Positions 1 through 6,360 of a stretch of DNA of 6,360 nucleotides are shown one piece after another. The stretch lies in NCBI GenBank assembly GCA_021817355.1, contig JAKAVI010000221.1, positions 1-6,360 on the forward strand, given 5' to 3'. Within the stretch, counting starts at the first letter, position 1. Each line of letters begins with the position of its first letter. The notes beneath the pieces are model-generated. The model had not been told where the DNA came from, did not search any database, and saw only the letters and a program-made list of their open reading frames with translations. Source of the DNA: Pseudomonadota bacterium. Its GTDB lineage: Bacteria > Pseudomonadota > Alphaproteobacteria > Micropepsales > Micropepsaceae. Position numbers and translations under genes: made by a program.

Positions 1-181
1 GAACGAGTTGGGTGTTGCCCCGCATCGCCACTCCGCGCACGGGCATGCGGGTGGTTTGGACCTTATGGCTAACGATTGAAACCTTGCTGCCCACCAGGGC
101 ATTGACCAGCGTTGACTTGCCGGCATTGGGCGCACCGATAACCGCGACAAAGCCGGCGCGGTTGGCAGGATCATTGTTCAT
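1..181 (-). CDS. era: GTPase Era, N-terminal fragment cut by the window edge
   Basis: Era is a GTPase that binds 16S rRNA through a C-terminal KH domain and assists maturation of the small ribosomal subunit. Only the first 60 codons are present; the gene runs off the left edge, so the G3-G5 motifs and the KH domain cannot be seen. The visible part carries the G1 P-loop GAPNAGKST at residues 16-24, followed by [11 protein letters not shown] at 35-45, the typical Era switch I/G2 segment. The ATG at 179-181 overlaps the rnc stop TGA (178-180) as ATGA, a usual sign of translational coupling, and that fixes the start. The purine-rich AAAGAG just upstream is only a weak ribosome binding site. The rnc-era pairing is widely conserved and fits a shared role in rRNA processing and ribosome assembly. 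The truncation is due to the window and is not a mutation. Confidence 0.95.
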   Translation of the reverse strand, partial: MNNDPANRAGFVAVIGAPNAGKSTLVNALVGSKVSIVSHKVQTTRMPVRGVAMRGNTQLV

Positions 182-861
182 GGGCTCTTTTCTACACGTT
201 GCAGCATGGCTCGCGCCGCGGCCTGCTCGGCTTCACGTTTGGAGCCACCGCTTCCTTGTGTTGGTTGCAGACCTTCAATAGATACCTCAACATCAAACTG
301 CGGGGCATGATCAGGTCCACCGCGGCTCACCACGCGATAGACCGGCGCGCCACGGCCATGTGGTCGCCCCTGGGCCCATTCCTGCAATGCCGTCTTGGCA
401 TCGCGCATGTCCCGTCCCAGATCTTCGAACGCATTTTGCCAATGCTGCAGCACGAACTGACGCGCCGCCTCCAGACCACCGTCGAGGTAAAGCGCGGCAA
501 TCACCGCCTCAGTCGCCCCGCTGAGAATCGCCACCTTGTGCCGGCCACCGGATTTGGCCTCACTGGCAGCAAGAACCAGATGGCTGGACAAGCCGGCATT
601 TTCTGCCGCCGCCGCGCAGGCTTCGCGGCGTGCGAGGGCATTGAACTTGAGCGCCAAGAGACCTTCGGCGTCATTTGGATAACGCTCGTAAAGGGTCTGG
701 GCCAGGATTAGACCCAAAACCCGATCGCCCAGAAATTCGAGGCGTTCATTGGAGGCCCGCGCGTCGGCGCTCGAATGGGTCAGTGCGCGCCGCAGCACCC
801 TTGGATCGCAAAATGTGTGGCCGAGCGCCGATGTCAGCACAGACAGCTCGGCAGTGAGCAC
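178..861 (-). CDS. rnc: Ribonuclease III
   Basis: RNase III is a homodimeric, Mg-dependent endonuclease that cuts double-stranded RNA, including the precursor of 16S/23S rRNA. From a GTG at 859-861 the protein has 227 residues, the usual family length. The catalytic domain spans about residues 1-150 with the signature NERLEFLGD at 38-46, giving Glu42 and Asp46 (E. coli Glu41 and Asp45). SGGRHK leads into the second acidic site with Glu118 (E. coli Glu117). The double-stranded RNA-binding domain starts at [11 protein letters not shown] (about 154) and ends in [14 protein letters not shown]. Oddity: the position matching E. coli Asp114 is Gly115 (GGG codon). Start: the open frame continues to an ATG at 940-942 (254 aa), but that adds a Gly/Ser/Arg-rich tail overlapping lepB by 80 bases and has no ribosome binding site; a TTG at 868-870 is a third option. 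The GTG lies one base after the lepB stop and matches the family N-terminus. Function is certain; the start is not. Confidence 0.93.
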   Translation of the reverse strand: MLTAELSVLTSALGHTFCDPRVLRRALTHSSADARASNERLEFLGDRVLGLILAQTLYERYPNDAEGLLALKFNALARREACAAAAENAGLSSHLVLAASEAKSGGRHKVAILSGATEAVIAALYLDGGLEAARQFVLQHWQNAFEDLGRDMRDAKTALQEWAQGRPHGRGAPVYRVVSRGGPDHAPQFDVEVSIEGLQPTQGSGGSKREAEQAAARAMLQRVEKSP

Positions 862-862
862 C

Positions 863-1771
863 TTAGTCAATGACGGTGAAGAGCCGGTCCCAGCGGATCG
901 ACCACGGCCACTTCCAGATTTGCCACCAGCTCGCTTTGTCATTGACTGAGAAAAAGATCAGTTCCGCTTTGCCCACCAGATTTTGTGCTGGAACGTACCC
1001 CACATCGGCACGGCTGTCGTCGGAATTATCACGGTTGTCGCCCATCATAAAATAGTGGCCGGGGGGAACCTTGAACAGCTTGGTATTGTCGTAAGGCCCG
1101 TCAGGGGTACTGTCGAGAATATAATGGGTCTTCCCCCCCGGCAGAAATTCCTCATAGCGCGGCACACTGCGGTGATAGCCGTCAATGGTCTCGACATAGT
1201 CCGAAACCCTCTTCTCCGGCACGATCTTATCATTAATGTAAAGGCGATCATGGATCATCTGCACTGTATCGCCCGGTAGCCCGATTACGCGCTTGATATA
1301 ATCGATCGAAGGATCGCTCGGTAGCCGAAACACCACGACATCACCACGTTTGGGCTGAGACGCGAATATCCGTCCATGCCAGAGATCGCCCAGCGGCCCG
1401 AGACCCCAGGGGAACGAATAGCGGCTGTAGCCATAGGCATATTTCTCGACAAACAGGTAGTCGCCAACGAGAAGCGTGCTTTTCATGGAGCCCGAGGGAA
1501 TGTTGAAGGGCTGGATGACAAAGCTGCGTATGACGAGGGCGATCAAGATCGCATAGACCAGGGTCTTGACGATCTCGATCCAGCTCTCCTCTTTCTTGGG
1601 AGCGGGTTTTTCTTTCGTCCCCTTGCCCTCCGGCAAGGACTGACCGCGCCGGCCCGACAGGGCATCGGCCGCGGTGGGGCCCGATGGCTTTGGTGCACTG
1701 GCCACGGTGGGCCGTGCCGACGCGTCCTGGTCGCTTTTTGGTGGCTGCGCCGGCCCGTGGTCCTTGCTCAT
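863..1771 (-). CDS. lepB: Signal peptidase I
   Basis: LepB is the membrane-anchored protease that removes signal peptides from exported proteins at the periplasmic face of the inner membrane. The 302-residue protein has a Pro/Ala/Lys-rich N-terminal tail of about 60 residues, then one clear membrane segment at about 67-85 (VKTLVYAILIALVIRSFVI). The catalytic domain follows: PSGSMKSTLLVGDYLFV with nucleophile Ser95, DYIKRVIGLPGD with general-base Lys160, and GDNRDNSDDSR at about 244-254, so the Ser/Lys dyad is intact. The ATG at 1769-1771 was chosen because AGG lies 9 bases upstream and it gives a normal start; an in-frame TTG at 1826-1828 would add 19 residues but has no visible ribosome binding site. 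The gene is 66 bases after acpS, and its TAA (863-865) adjoins the rnc start. The long hydrophilic, presumably cytoplasmic, tail is common in alphaproteobacterial LepB. Confidence 0.95.
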   Translation of the reverse strand: MSKDHGPAQPPKSDQDASARPTVASAPKPSGPTAADALSGRRGQSLPEGKGTKEKPAPKKEESWIEIVKTLVYAILIALVIRSFVIQPFNIPSGSMKSTLLVGDYLFVEKYAYGYSRYSFPWGLGPLGDLWHGRIFASQPKRGDVVVFRLPSDPSIDYIKRVIGLPGDTVQMIHDRLYINDKIVPEKRVSDYVETIDGYHRSVPRYEEFLPGGKTHYILDSTPDGPYDNTKLFKVPPGHYFMMGDNRDNSDDSRADVGYVPAQNLVGKAELIFFSVNDKASWWQIWKWPWSIRWDRLFTVID

Positions 1772-1803
1772 TATCTCGTACCTATCTGTCTCGATGGGGA
1801 AGG

Positions 1804-1822
1804 AAGCGGATACGCTCCGCCT
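1804..1822 (-). promoter_or_regulatory. Small hairpin in the lepB leader
   Basis: Within the 66 bases between acpS and the lepB ATG, the transcript has AGGCGGA (1816-1822) able to pair with TCCGCTT (1804-1810), including one G-U, around a five-base loop. A pyrimidine-rich stretch follows but no run of U, so it is not a standard terminator. It could be an RNA stability or processing site, or chance. Confidence 0.25.
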
Positions 1823-1837
1823 CGTCAAGGCAAGGTG

Positions 1838-2260
1838 TCAGGCTTTCGAGCCCAGATCTGCAGATAGGGGGACTGCCGAAATGATGACGATCGCTTGGGC
1901 CAACGGAAAATCGTCGGTTATGGTCAGATCGATTTGCGCGCGATGGCCGCTCGGAGTGAGCTCCTCGAGGCGCCGAAGCGCCCCACCCGTCAGCTGCATC
2001 GACGGTTTACCGCCGGGCAGGTTAACCACGCCCATGTCCCGCCAGAATACGCCGCGCCGGAAGCCTGTCCCTAACGCCTTGGAGCAGGCTTCCTTTGCCG
2101 CAAAGCGTTTGGCGTAGGAGGCAACCCGCTGGGTCCGCCGTTCTGATTTTGCACGTTCAACAGATGTGAAGATCCGTACCAGAAAGCGCTCACCAAAGCG
2201 TTCAATACTGCGTTCGATGCGCCTTATGTCGATGAGATCCGACCCAATGCCGATGATCAC
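1838..2260 (-). CDS. acpS: Holo-[acyl-carrier-protein] synthase
   Basis: AcpS moves the 4'-phosphopantetheine group from coenzyme A to the conserved serine of acyl carrier protein, making it active for fatty acid synthesis. At 140 residues it is the usual length of the small trimeric AcpS family. Visible motifs are [16 protein letters not shown] at the N-terminus with Mg-binding Asp8, [33 protein letters not shown] with Glu57, and the block [17 protein letters not shown]. The start is GTG (2258-2260), overlapping the pdxJ stop TGA (2257-2259) as GTGA, with GGGG seven bases upstream inside the pdxJ end as a ribosome binding site. This tight overlap with pdxJ is a common alphaproteobacterial arrangement and suggests translational coupling. 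The C-terminus runs some 12 residues past the last recognisable strand and looks unremarkable. Confidence 0.96.
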   Translation of the reverse strand: MIIGIGSDLIDIRRIERSIERFGERFLVRIFTSVERAKSERRTQRVASYAKRFAAKEACSKALGTGFRRGVFWRDMGVVNLPGGKPSMQLTGGALRRLEELTPSGHRAQIDLTITDDFPLAQAIVIISAVPLSADLGSKA

Positions 2261-3003
2261 AGCTGCACCCCGCTGCGGGCTTCATCCATGAGCTGACGCA
2301 TACGGGATATCGCCACCTGCAAGCCGACAAAGATCGCCTCTCCGACTAAAAAATGACCAATATTGAGCTCGCGGATCTGCGGGATCGCCGCTATGGGAGC
2401 TACGGTTTCATAACTCAGGCCATGACCAGCATGCACTTCCAGTCCAAGCTCTGCGCCATAGGCCGCCGCGTCACGGATGGACTCCAGGCGCCAGCGGCGT
2501 TCGGTACCGCTGCTGTCACAATAGGCGCCCGTATGCAGCTCGACCACCGGTGCCCCGAGCGCCCTCGCGGCATCAAGATGACGTCGCTCAGGCTCCACAA
2601 AGAGCGAGACGCGCGTGCCGTTTTCGCGCAAGGCCCGCACCAAAGGCGCCAAACGATCGCGCAGGCCCAACGTGTCGATGCCTCCTTCGGTCGTACGCTC
2701 TTCACGCTTTTCAGGAACAATGCACGCCGCATGCGGACGATGACGCAGGGCTACCGCAAGCATCTCAGGGGTTGCGGCCATTTCCAGATTGATTGGCAAG
2801 TCAAGTTCATGCGTCAGACGCTCAATATCAGCATCGGAAATATGCCGCCGATCCTCGCGCAAATGGGCCGTAATGCCATCCGCACCGGCCGCAGCGGCAA
2901 GCTTGGCGGCGCGAACCGGATCTGGAAACGAACCACCGCGGGCGTTACGGATCGTCGCAACGTGGTCAATATTGACCCCAAGACGAAGCTTCGTCACCTG
3001 CAC
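2257..3003 (-). CDS. pdxJ: Pyridoxine 5'-phosphate synthase
   Basis: PdxJ condenses 1-deoxy-D-xylulose 5-phosphate with 3-amino-2-oxopropyl phosphate to give pyridoxine 5'-phosphate, the ring-closing step of the DXP-dependent vitamin B6 pathway. It is a cytoplasmic TIM-barrel enzyme. From the GTG at 3001-3003 it has 248 residues. Family motifs are [19 protein letters not shown] at the N-terminus, [16 protein letters not shown] with His47, NLEMA with Glu74, [13 protein letters not shown], and [11 protein letters not shown] with His194, corresponding to the E. coli catalytic residues His45, Glu72 and His193. Start: GGAGG at 3010-3014 is six bases before this GTG. A second GTG two codons on (2995-2997) fits the family N-terminus slightly better, and an in-frame TTG at 3025-3027 lies upstream of the Shine-Dalgarno and is unlikely. 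No ATG is available near the family start. The gene follows pyrE by 37 bases and overlaps acpS. Confidence 0.96.
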   Translation of the reverse strand: MQVTKLRLGVNIDHVATIRNARGGSFPDPVRAAKLAAAAGADGITAHLREDRRHISDADIERLTHELDLPINLEMAATPEMLAVALRHRPHAACIVPEKREERTTEGGIDTLGLRDRLAPLVRALRENGTRVSLFVEPERRHLDAARALGAPVVELHTGAYCDSSGTERRWRLESIRDAAAYGAELGLEVHAGHGLSYETVAPIAAIPQIRELNIGHFLVGEAIFVGLQVAISRMRQLMDEARSGVQL

Positions 3004-3009
3004 CGACTC

Positions 3010-3014
3010 CCTCC
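3010..3014 (-). promoter_or_regulatory. Ribosome binding site of pdxJ
   Basis: GGAGG on the minus strand is six bases before the GTG at 3001-3003 and twelve before the GTG at 2995-2997. It is the strongest Shine-Dalgarno in the window and rules against the upstream TTG at 3025-3027, which lies 5' of it. Confidence 0.7.
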
Positions 3015-3040
3015 GCTGCAAGTGCAAAAAAAACCGCTGC

Positions 3041-3649
3041 TCATGCGAGACCTCGGCTACCCGGCTTGATCGCCGGCGTCGTTTTCAGGTGCGCAGGCAG
3101 TTCATCTGCCGGCCACGACGGCACTTCGATCGTAGCCAAGGCGATGAGTGGTACGCCAACGTCCGCCTTGCCGCCCGAGCGGTCGATCAAGCAGCAGGCT
3201 GCGACCGGATCGCCTCCCGCTTCGCGGATAGCGGTCAGACACTCGCGACTGGACAGACCCGTGGTCACAATGTCTTCCACCATCAGTACCGGCTGATCTT
3301 TTTCAAGATGGAAACCACGGCGCAACTGAAAGAGGCCAGTTTCGCGCTCGACATACATTGCCGGAACCTGAAGCTGACGTCCCATCTCGTAACCCGGCAC
3401 AATACCTCCGACCGCAGGCGACACGATGGCGGTAAAGGGCCGCTTCACAAGCGCGCGAACCTTCTGGGCAAGAGCCGCACACAATCGTTCGGTGCGCCGC
3501 GCGTCCTGAAATACCAGTGCCTTTTGCAAAAATAGGTCGGAATGTCGTCCACTGGATAGAACAAAATGGCCTTCGAGCAACGCGCCCGCAGCCCGAAATT
3601 CATTCAAGACATCATCCACTGTCACTTTGCTCGCTCCGTTCCAAATCAT
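3041..3649 (-). CDS. pyrE: Orotate phosphoribosyltransferase
   Basis: PyrE joins orotate to PRPP to form orotidine 5'-monophosphate, the fifth step of de novo pyrimidine synthesis. The protein has 202 residues from the ATG at 3647-3649. It shows the N-terminal hood [20 protein letters not shown] with LQKA after it, the [17 protein letters not shown] block, and the PRPP-binding loop [16 protein letters not shown] (VEDIVTTG at 124-131). The C-terminus ends KPGSRGLA, an ending seen in this long PyrE subclass; the CPxC that some members carry just before it is LPAH here. Start: the chosen ATG has AGGAAGG upstream, but the family N-terminus (VDDVLNEF) fits a GTG at 3623-3625 equally well, preceded by GGAG eight bases away. 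With the ATG the gene overlaps rsh by 38 bases, with the GTG by 14. Either overlap suggests translation coupled to rsh. Confidence 0.94.
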   Translation of the reverse strand: MIWNGASKVTVDDVLNEFRAAGALLEGHFVLSSGRHSDLFLQKALVFQDARRTERLCAALAQKVRALVKRPFTAIVSPAVGGIVPGYEMGRQLQVPAMYVERETGLFQLRRGFHLEKDQPVLMVEDIVTTGLSSRECLTAIREAGGDPVAACCLIDRSGGKADVGVPLIALATIEVPSWPADELPAHLKTTPAIKPGSRGLA

Positions 3650-5882
3650 CGCCTTCCTGCGGCCCGCGCACTCGGTCAACCGACTCGACCGCCGCGTTCA
3701 CGCGTAGCGCGCCAATGATGTTCTGCAAATGGGCGACGTCGCGGACCTCGATGTCGACCGTGAAATCAAAGAACAGCGGATTGCGACCCAGTACCTTGAG
3801 ATTGAATATATTTCCGCCATTATTCGAGATCACTGTCATCACCGCAGCTAGAGATCCCGGGGCATTTTCGACTCGCACGGCGATACGCGCTATCGAAGGC
3901 CCAAGGTCGGCAGCGTATTTGCCCCAGCTAACATCTAACCAATCAGCCATTGCGCTTTGCGCTTTTTCAAGTTCACCACAGTCAATGGTATGAATAATCG
4001 CACCTTGCCCAGGCACCATGATACCGACGATGCGGTCACCTGGCAGTGGATGGCAACAGCTGCCGAGTTTGTAGGAAATTCCTTCCGTCAGTCCGCGGAT
4101 GGAAATCGTCTTATGTTCGCCTGGCTGGGAAAATAGAGCGAGCTTGTTGCGTTCAGGATCGCGCTTGATCTCGGGAAACACAGCTTCGACGACTTCCTGG
4201 GCACGCAGCGCTCCACGACCAAGTTCGGCGTAGACATCTTCCGGTTTGGACAGACGCAACTTGCGCGCAACCTCTTCGATCGCCTTATCGGTCAGTTCGA
4301 GACTGAGATCACTGAACGACTTTTCCAGGATCCGCTTGCCAAAGGCGATGTTTTCGTCGCGCTGGGCGTGACGCAAAAAGCGCCGGATCTCGGCTCGGGC
4401 ACGCCCCGTGACGACAAATTGCTCCCAAAGCGGTGACGGCGCCGCATCCTTGGTACGTATGACTTCAACCTGATCGCCATTACCCAAGGCGGTATGCAAT
4501 GGCACGTGTGCACCATTGACCTTGACGCCGACCGTGGTGTTGCCGAGATCTGTGTGCACGGCATAGGCGAAGTCGATTGGCGTCGCGCCGCGCGGTAGCG
4601 CAATCAGATCACCCTTGGGCGTAAAGCAAAATACCTGGTCCTGATACAGGTTAAGCTTGGAATGATCGAAAAACTCTTCCGCGGAGTCACCTCTTTCCAG
4701 CAGATCCACCATATCGCGCAGCCACTCCAGAGCCTTTTCGGATGGCTCCTTTTCGCCAACGTGCTCGCGATATCTCCAGTGGGCGGCAACACCGCGCTCG
4801 GCAACCTCGTGCATCTGTTGAGTACGTATCTGCACTTCGACACGTTGATTTTCGGGCCCCATGACCGTGGTATGAATTGATTGATAGCCATTGGTTTTGG
4901 GATTGGAAATGAAGTCCTTAAACCGATCAGGGATCATGCGCCAGCTTTGGTGCAGTACGCCCAACGCGCGATAGCAATCATCGGTTGTGGCAACAATCAC
5001 GCGAAAACCCAGAATGTCGGAAAGTTGCTGGAAATTCAGCTGCTTTTCCTTGAGCTTGCGCCAGATTGACCATGGCCGCTTGGCCCGGCCCGATACCCAT
5101 GCCTCGATACCTTCTTCGGCGAGGCGGCGCTTGATCTGATCAGCAATGCGGCCAATCCGATCGCCGCTGGTGTCCTTCAACCGTTCCAACCGGGTTAAAA
5201 TCGAATTGCGCGCCTCCGGATTAAGGTCCGCAAATGCCAGATCCTCAAGTTCCTCGCGCATGTTCTGCATGCCGATGCGCCCGGCTAACGGGGCATAAAG
5301 ATCAATCGTTTCCTGAGCGATCCGATGACGCTTGTCGGGCTTGGAGATATAATTGAGCGTGCGCATATTGTGCAGTCGGTCGGCCAGTTTGACCAAGAGA
5401 ACACGTACGTCACTCGTGATGGCAAGCATCAGCTTGCGAAAGTTTTCGGCCTGTTTTGTCCGCTCGCTGAAGACCTCAAGCTGAGACAGCTTGGTGACGC
5501 CATCCACTAGGACCGCAATCTCCTCACCAAAATCACGCTTGATATCGTCAAAGGTGACGCTGGTGTCCTCAATCGTATCGTGCAGGAGAGCGGTAACAAT
5601 GGTTGCGACATCGAGCTTGAGCTCAGTGAGGATGGCCGCAACCTCGAGCGGATGGGCGAAATAGGGGTCACCCGAGGCCCGCAGCTGCTTGCCATGGGCA
5701 TGCATGGCATAGACATAGGCCTTGTTGAGGAGATCCTCATCGGCCTCAGGATCGTAGCTGCGCACGCGCTCGACGAGCTCAATCTGACGCATGAGTTTGC
5801 GCCGCCGCGCACGCGCGGGCGGTGGCGCTGCCGCTGGAGCGGTCGCCAAGGTGGTGGAAAGGGGCTTCGGCGGTGTCGTCAT
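3612..5882 (-). CDS. rsh: Bifunctional (p)ppGpp synthetase/hydrolase (RelA/SpoT family)
   Basis: Rsh makes and degrades the alarmones pppGpp and ppGpp, setting the stringent response. At 756 residues it is full length with all family domains. The hydrolase (HD) domain holds Arg68, His77, His101-Asp102, Glu105-Asp106 and Asp168 (KLADRLHN), with spacings that match Rel from Streptococcus dysgalactiae subsp. equisimilis exactly. The synthetase domain has [12 protein letters not shown] (Arg266, Lys268), DILGFRV (Asp289), [13 protein letters not shown] and VEVQIRT (Glu349). Both activities should therefore work. Next come the TGS domain (about 415-477), the Cys/His region [11 protein letters not shown] to HTIDC (607-635) and a C-terminal ACT domain (about 665-740), then a short acidic tail. 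Start: ATG 5880-5882 gives a 30-residue Pro/Ala-rich leader; an ATG at 5790-5792 ([10 protein letters not shown]) corresponds to the usual alphaproteobacterial start. Neither has a strong Shine-Dalgarno. The gene sits 74 bases after rpoZ, and omega helps form a ppGpp site on E. coli RNA polymerase. Confidence 0.95.
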   Translation of the reverse strand: MTTPPKPLSTTLATAPAAAPPPARARRRKLMRQIELVERVRSYDPEADEDLLNKAYVYAMHAHGKQLRASGDPYFAHPLEVAAILTELKLDVATIVTALLHDTIEDTSVTFDDIKRDFGEEIAVLVDGVTKLSQLEVFSERTKQAENFRKLMLAITSDVRVLLVKLADRLHNMRTLNYISKPDKRHRIAQETIDLYAPLAGRIGMQNMREELEDLAFADLNPEARNSILTRLERLKDTSGDRIGRIADQIKRRLAEEGIEAWVSGRAKRPWSIWRKLKEKQLNFQQLSDILGFRVIVATTDDCYRALGVLHQSWRMIPDRFKDFISNPKTNGYQSIHTTVMGPENQRVEVQIRTQQMHEVAERGVAAHWRYREHVGEKEPSEKALEWLRDMVDLLERGDSAEEFFDHSKLNLYQDQVFCFTPKGDLIALPRGATPIDFAYAVHTDLGNTTVGVKVNGAHVPLHTALGNGDQVEVIRTKDAAPSPLWEQFVVTGRARAEIRRFLRHAQRDENIAFGKRILEKSFSDLSLELTDKAIEEVARKLRLSKPEDVYAELGRGALRAQEVVEAVFPEIKRDPERNKLALFSQPGEHKTISIRGLTEGISYKLGSCCHPLPGDRIVGIMVPGQGAIIHTIDCGELEKAQSAMADWLDVSWGKYAADLGPSIARIAVRVENAPGSLAAVMTVISNNGGNIFNLKVLGRNPLFFDFTVDIEVRDVAHLQNIIGALRVNAAVESVDRVRGPQEGDDLERSEQSDSG
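3652..3658 (-). promoter_or_regulatory. Ribosome binding site of pyrE, inside the rsh end
   Basis: AGGAAGG on the minus strand ends two bases before the pyrE ATG; its AGGA part is five bases away. It lies within rsh coding sequence and favours the ATG at 3647-3649 over the downstream GTG at 3623-3625. Confidence 0.5.
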
Positions 5883-5914
5883 ATCACCGCAGCATATAGG
5901 AATTTGCGGCGCAT
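5879..5914 (-). CDS. Possible 11-residue leader peptide before rsh
   Basis: A tiny open frame, ATG at 5912-5914 to TGA at 5879-5881, would encode [11 protein letters not shown]. It has AGGG four bases before its ATG (5919-5922), a better Shine-Dalgarno than that of rsh itself. Its stop overlaps the rsh start as ATGA, the same coupling geometry as rnc/era. It is in a different frame from rsh. If translated, it could deliver ribosomes to the rsh start and open the hairpin at 5885-5911. An ORF this short can arise by chance, and no homology is available to test it, so it is a candidate only. Confidence 0.3.
   Translation of the reverse strand: MRRKFLYAAVI
5885..5911 (-). promoter_or_regulatory. 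Hairpin just upstream of the rsh start codon
   Basis: In the transcript CGCCGCA (5905-5911) can pair with TGCGGTG (5885-5891), seven pairs including one G-U, around a 13-base loop. The 3' arm is the only G-rich stretch (GCGGTG) before the rsh ATG, so the stem could hide the rsh ribosome binding region. The pairing was found by eye; no folding energy was computed. Confidence 0.35.
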
Positions 5915-5956
5915 TTTACCCTATCGGCGCGTGCGACAGGACTAAAGGCGCCACCC

Positions 5957-6340
5957 CTACTCGTCGTAGTCGACCTCGGGCTCTGGCTGCGGTTCAGCCC
6001 GCCGCTGTGCCTCGCTCGTCAGGGCCCGCAGCAACTCCTCTTCCGTCACCTGACGGAACTGAACGTCCTCACGGGTATCATCCTCGCCCGGTGCTTCTTC
6101 AGGCTCATCGACTTCGGCGTGCTTTTGCAGAGACTTGATGTACTCCTCGCGGACGACATCGGGGGTCAGCTGACGGTCGGCGATTTCGCGCAGGGCGACG
6201 ACAGGATTCTTGTCGCGGTCGCGGTCTACCAGAGGCTCGGAGCCTCCGGAAAGCTGCCGGGCCCGGAAGCCGGAATAAAGTACAAGATCAAAACGGTTGG
6301 GGACCTTGTCGACGCAATCTTCAACGGTAACACGAGCCAT
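5957..6340 (-). CDS. rpoZ: DNA-directed RNA polymerase subunit omega
   Basis: Omega is the small RNA polymerase subunit that binds the beta-prime subunit and helps it fold and assemble. The protein has 127 residues, longer than the 91 of E. coli. The N-terminus [20 protein letters not shown], then RARQLSGG, and [13 protein letters not shown], are the conserved omega core. The N-terminal MARVTV is the same as in E. coli, where omega residues 2-4 contact ppGpp at site 1; whether this omega does so is inference. From about residue 75 the tail is very acidic and Glu/Pro-rich, ending in VDYDE, and is probably disordered, as is usual in alphaproteobacteria. The ATG at 6338-6340 has AAAGGG six bases upstream, a clear start. 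The gene is the first in the visible block and precedes rsh, as in many proteobacteria. Its promoter is outside the window. Confidence 0.95.
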   Translation of the reverse strand: MARVTVEDCVDKVPNRFDLVLYSGFRARQLSGGSEPLVDRDRDKNPVVALREIADRQLTPDVVREEYIKSLQKHAEVDEPEEAPGEDDTREDVQFRQVTEEELLRALTSEAQRRAEPQPEPEVDYDE

Positions 6341-6346
6341 AAAGAA

Positions 6347-6352
6347 CCCTTT
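6347..6352 (-). promoter_or_regulatory. Ribosome binding site of rpoZ
   Basis: AAAGGG on the minus strand, six bases (TTCTTT) before the rpoZ ATG. It is a good Shine-Dalgarno match and supports that start codon. Confidence 0.7.
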
Positions 6353-6360
6353 GAATTCAC

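Noticed and set aside
1376..2117. Plus-strand frames opposite lepB and acpS
   Set aside because: Their compositions are Arg/Pro-rich with no motifs, and the opposite strand holds well-supported LepB and AcpS.
3005..3009. GACTC (GANTC, CcrM methylation motif) in the pdxJ ribosome binding region
   Set aside because: One such short site is expected by chance and nothing else points to methylation control.
3026..3066. Intrinsic terminator after pyrE
   Set aside because: The U run is present, but the only nearby stem (CGAG/CTCG in the pyrE end) is four pairs with a two-base loop and ends over ten bases before the U run.
2353..3069. Long plus-strand open frame opposite pdxJ
   Set aside because: It lies wholly opposite pdxJ, whose catalytic motifs are clear, and its translation shows no recognisable domain. 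Long antisense frames are expected in GC-rich coding DNA.
2789..3535. Plus-strand open frame opposite pyrE and the start of pdxJ
   Set aside because: It is a shadow of pyrE/pdxJ coding sequence, crosses two real genes and shows no family motif.
5913..5941. TAAAAT (5913-5918) as a -10 box of an rsh promoter
   Set aside because: At 15-18 bases upstream there is only CTGTCG or TCCTGT, poor -35 matches. It also coincides with the leader ORF start region. Too weak to call.

Overview
The window is a compact, single-direction block of eight housekeeping genes, all on the minus strand. In transcription order (high to low coordinate) they are rpoZ, rsh (relA/spoT), pyrE, pdxJ, acpS, lepB, rnc and the first 60 codons of era, which runs off the left edge. 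The order pdxJ-acpS-lepB-rnc-era downstream of rpoZ-rsh is typical of Alphaproteobacteria. The proteins also look alphaproteobacterial: one bifunctional Rsh, an RNase III with [14 protein letters not shown], and a LepB with the IDYIKRVIGLPGD and GDNRDNSDDSR blocks. I cannot place the organism more precisely. I see no tRNA, rRNA, CRISPR, insertion sequence, phage gene or sign of recent transfer.

Layout. rpoZ (5957-6340) has a good ribosome binding site and encodes RNA polymerase omega. A 74-base gap holds a possible 11-codon leader ORF and a hairpin, then rsh (3612-5882) encodes the (p)ppGpp synthetase/hydrolase. pyrE (3041-3649) overlaps the end of rsh. A 37-base gap with a run of eight U in the transcript and a strong Shine-Dalgarno leads to pdxJ (2257-3003). 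acpS (1838-2260) overlaps pdxJ by GTGA. lepB (863-1771) follows a 66-base leader. rnc (178-861) begins next to or inside the end of lepB, and era (1-181) overlaps rnc by ATGA. There is no gene-free stretch over 300 bases.

How the genes fit together. The block joins transcription and stringent control (omega, Rsh), precursor synthesis (pyrimidines, pyridoxal phosphate), activation of acyl carrier protein, secretion (signal peptidase I) and RNA processing/ribosome assembly (RNase III, Era). Overlapping or near-overlapping stop and start codons suggest one transcript with translational coupling. No convincing internal promoter or terminator was found, and the main promoter is probably upstream of the right edge.

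I found no undescribed system. The points most worth checking are a glycine in RNase III where a metal-binding aspartate is expected, the leader ORF/hairpin at the rsh start, and several uncertain start codons (rnc, pdxJ, pyrE, rsh).
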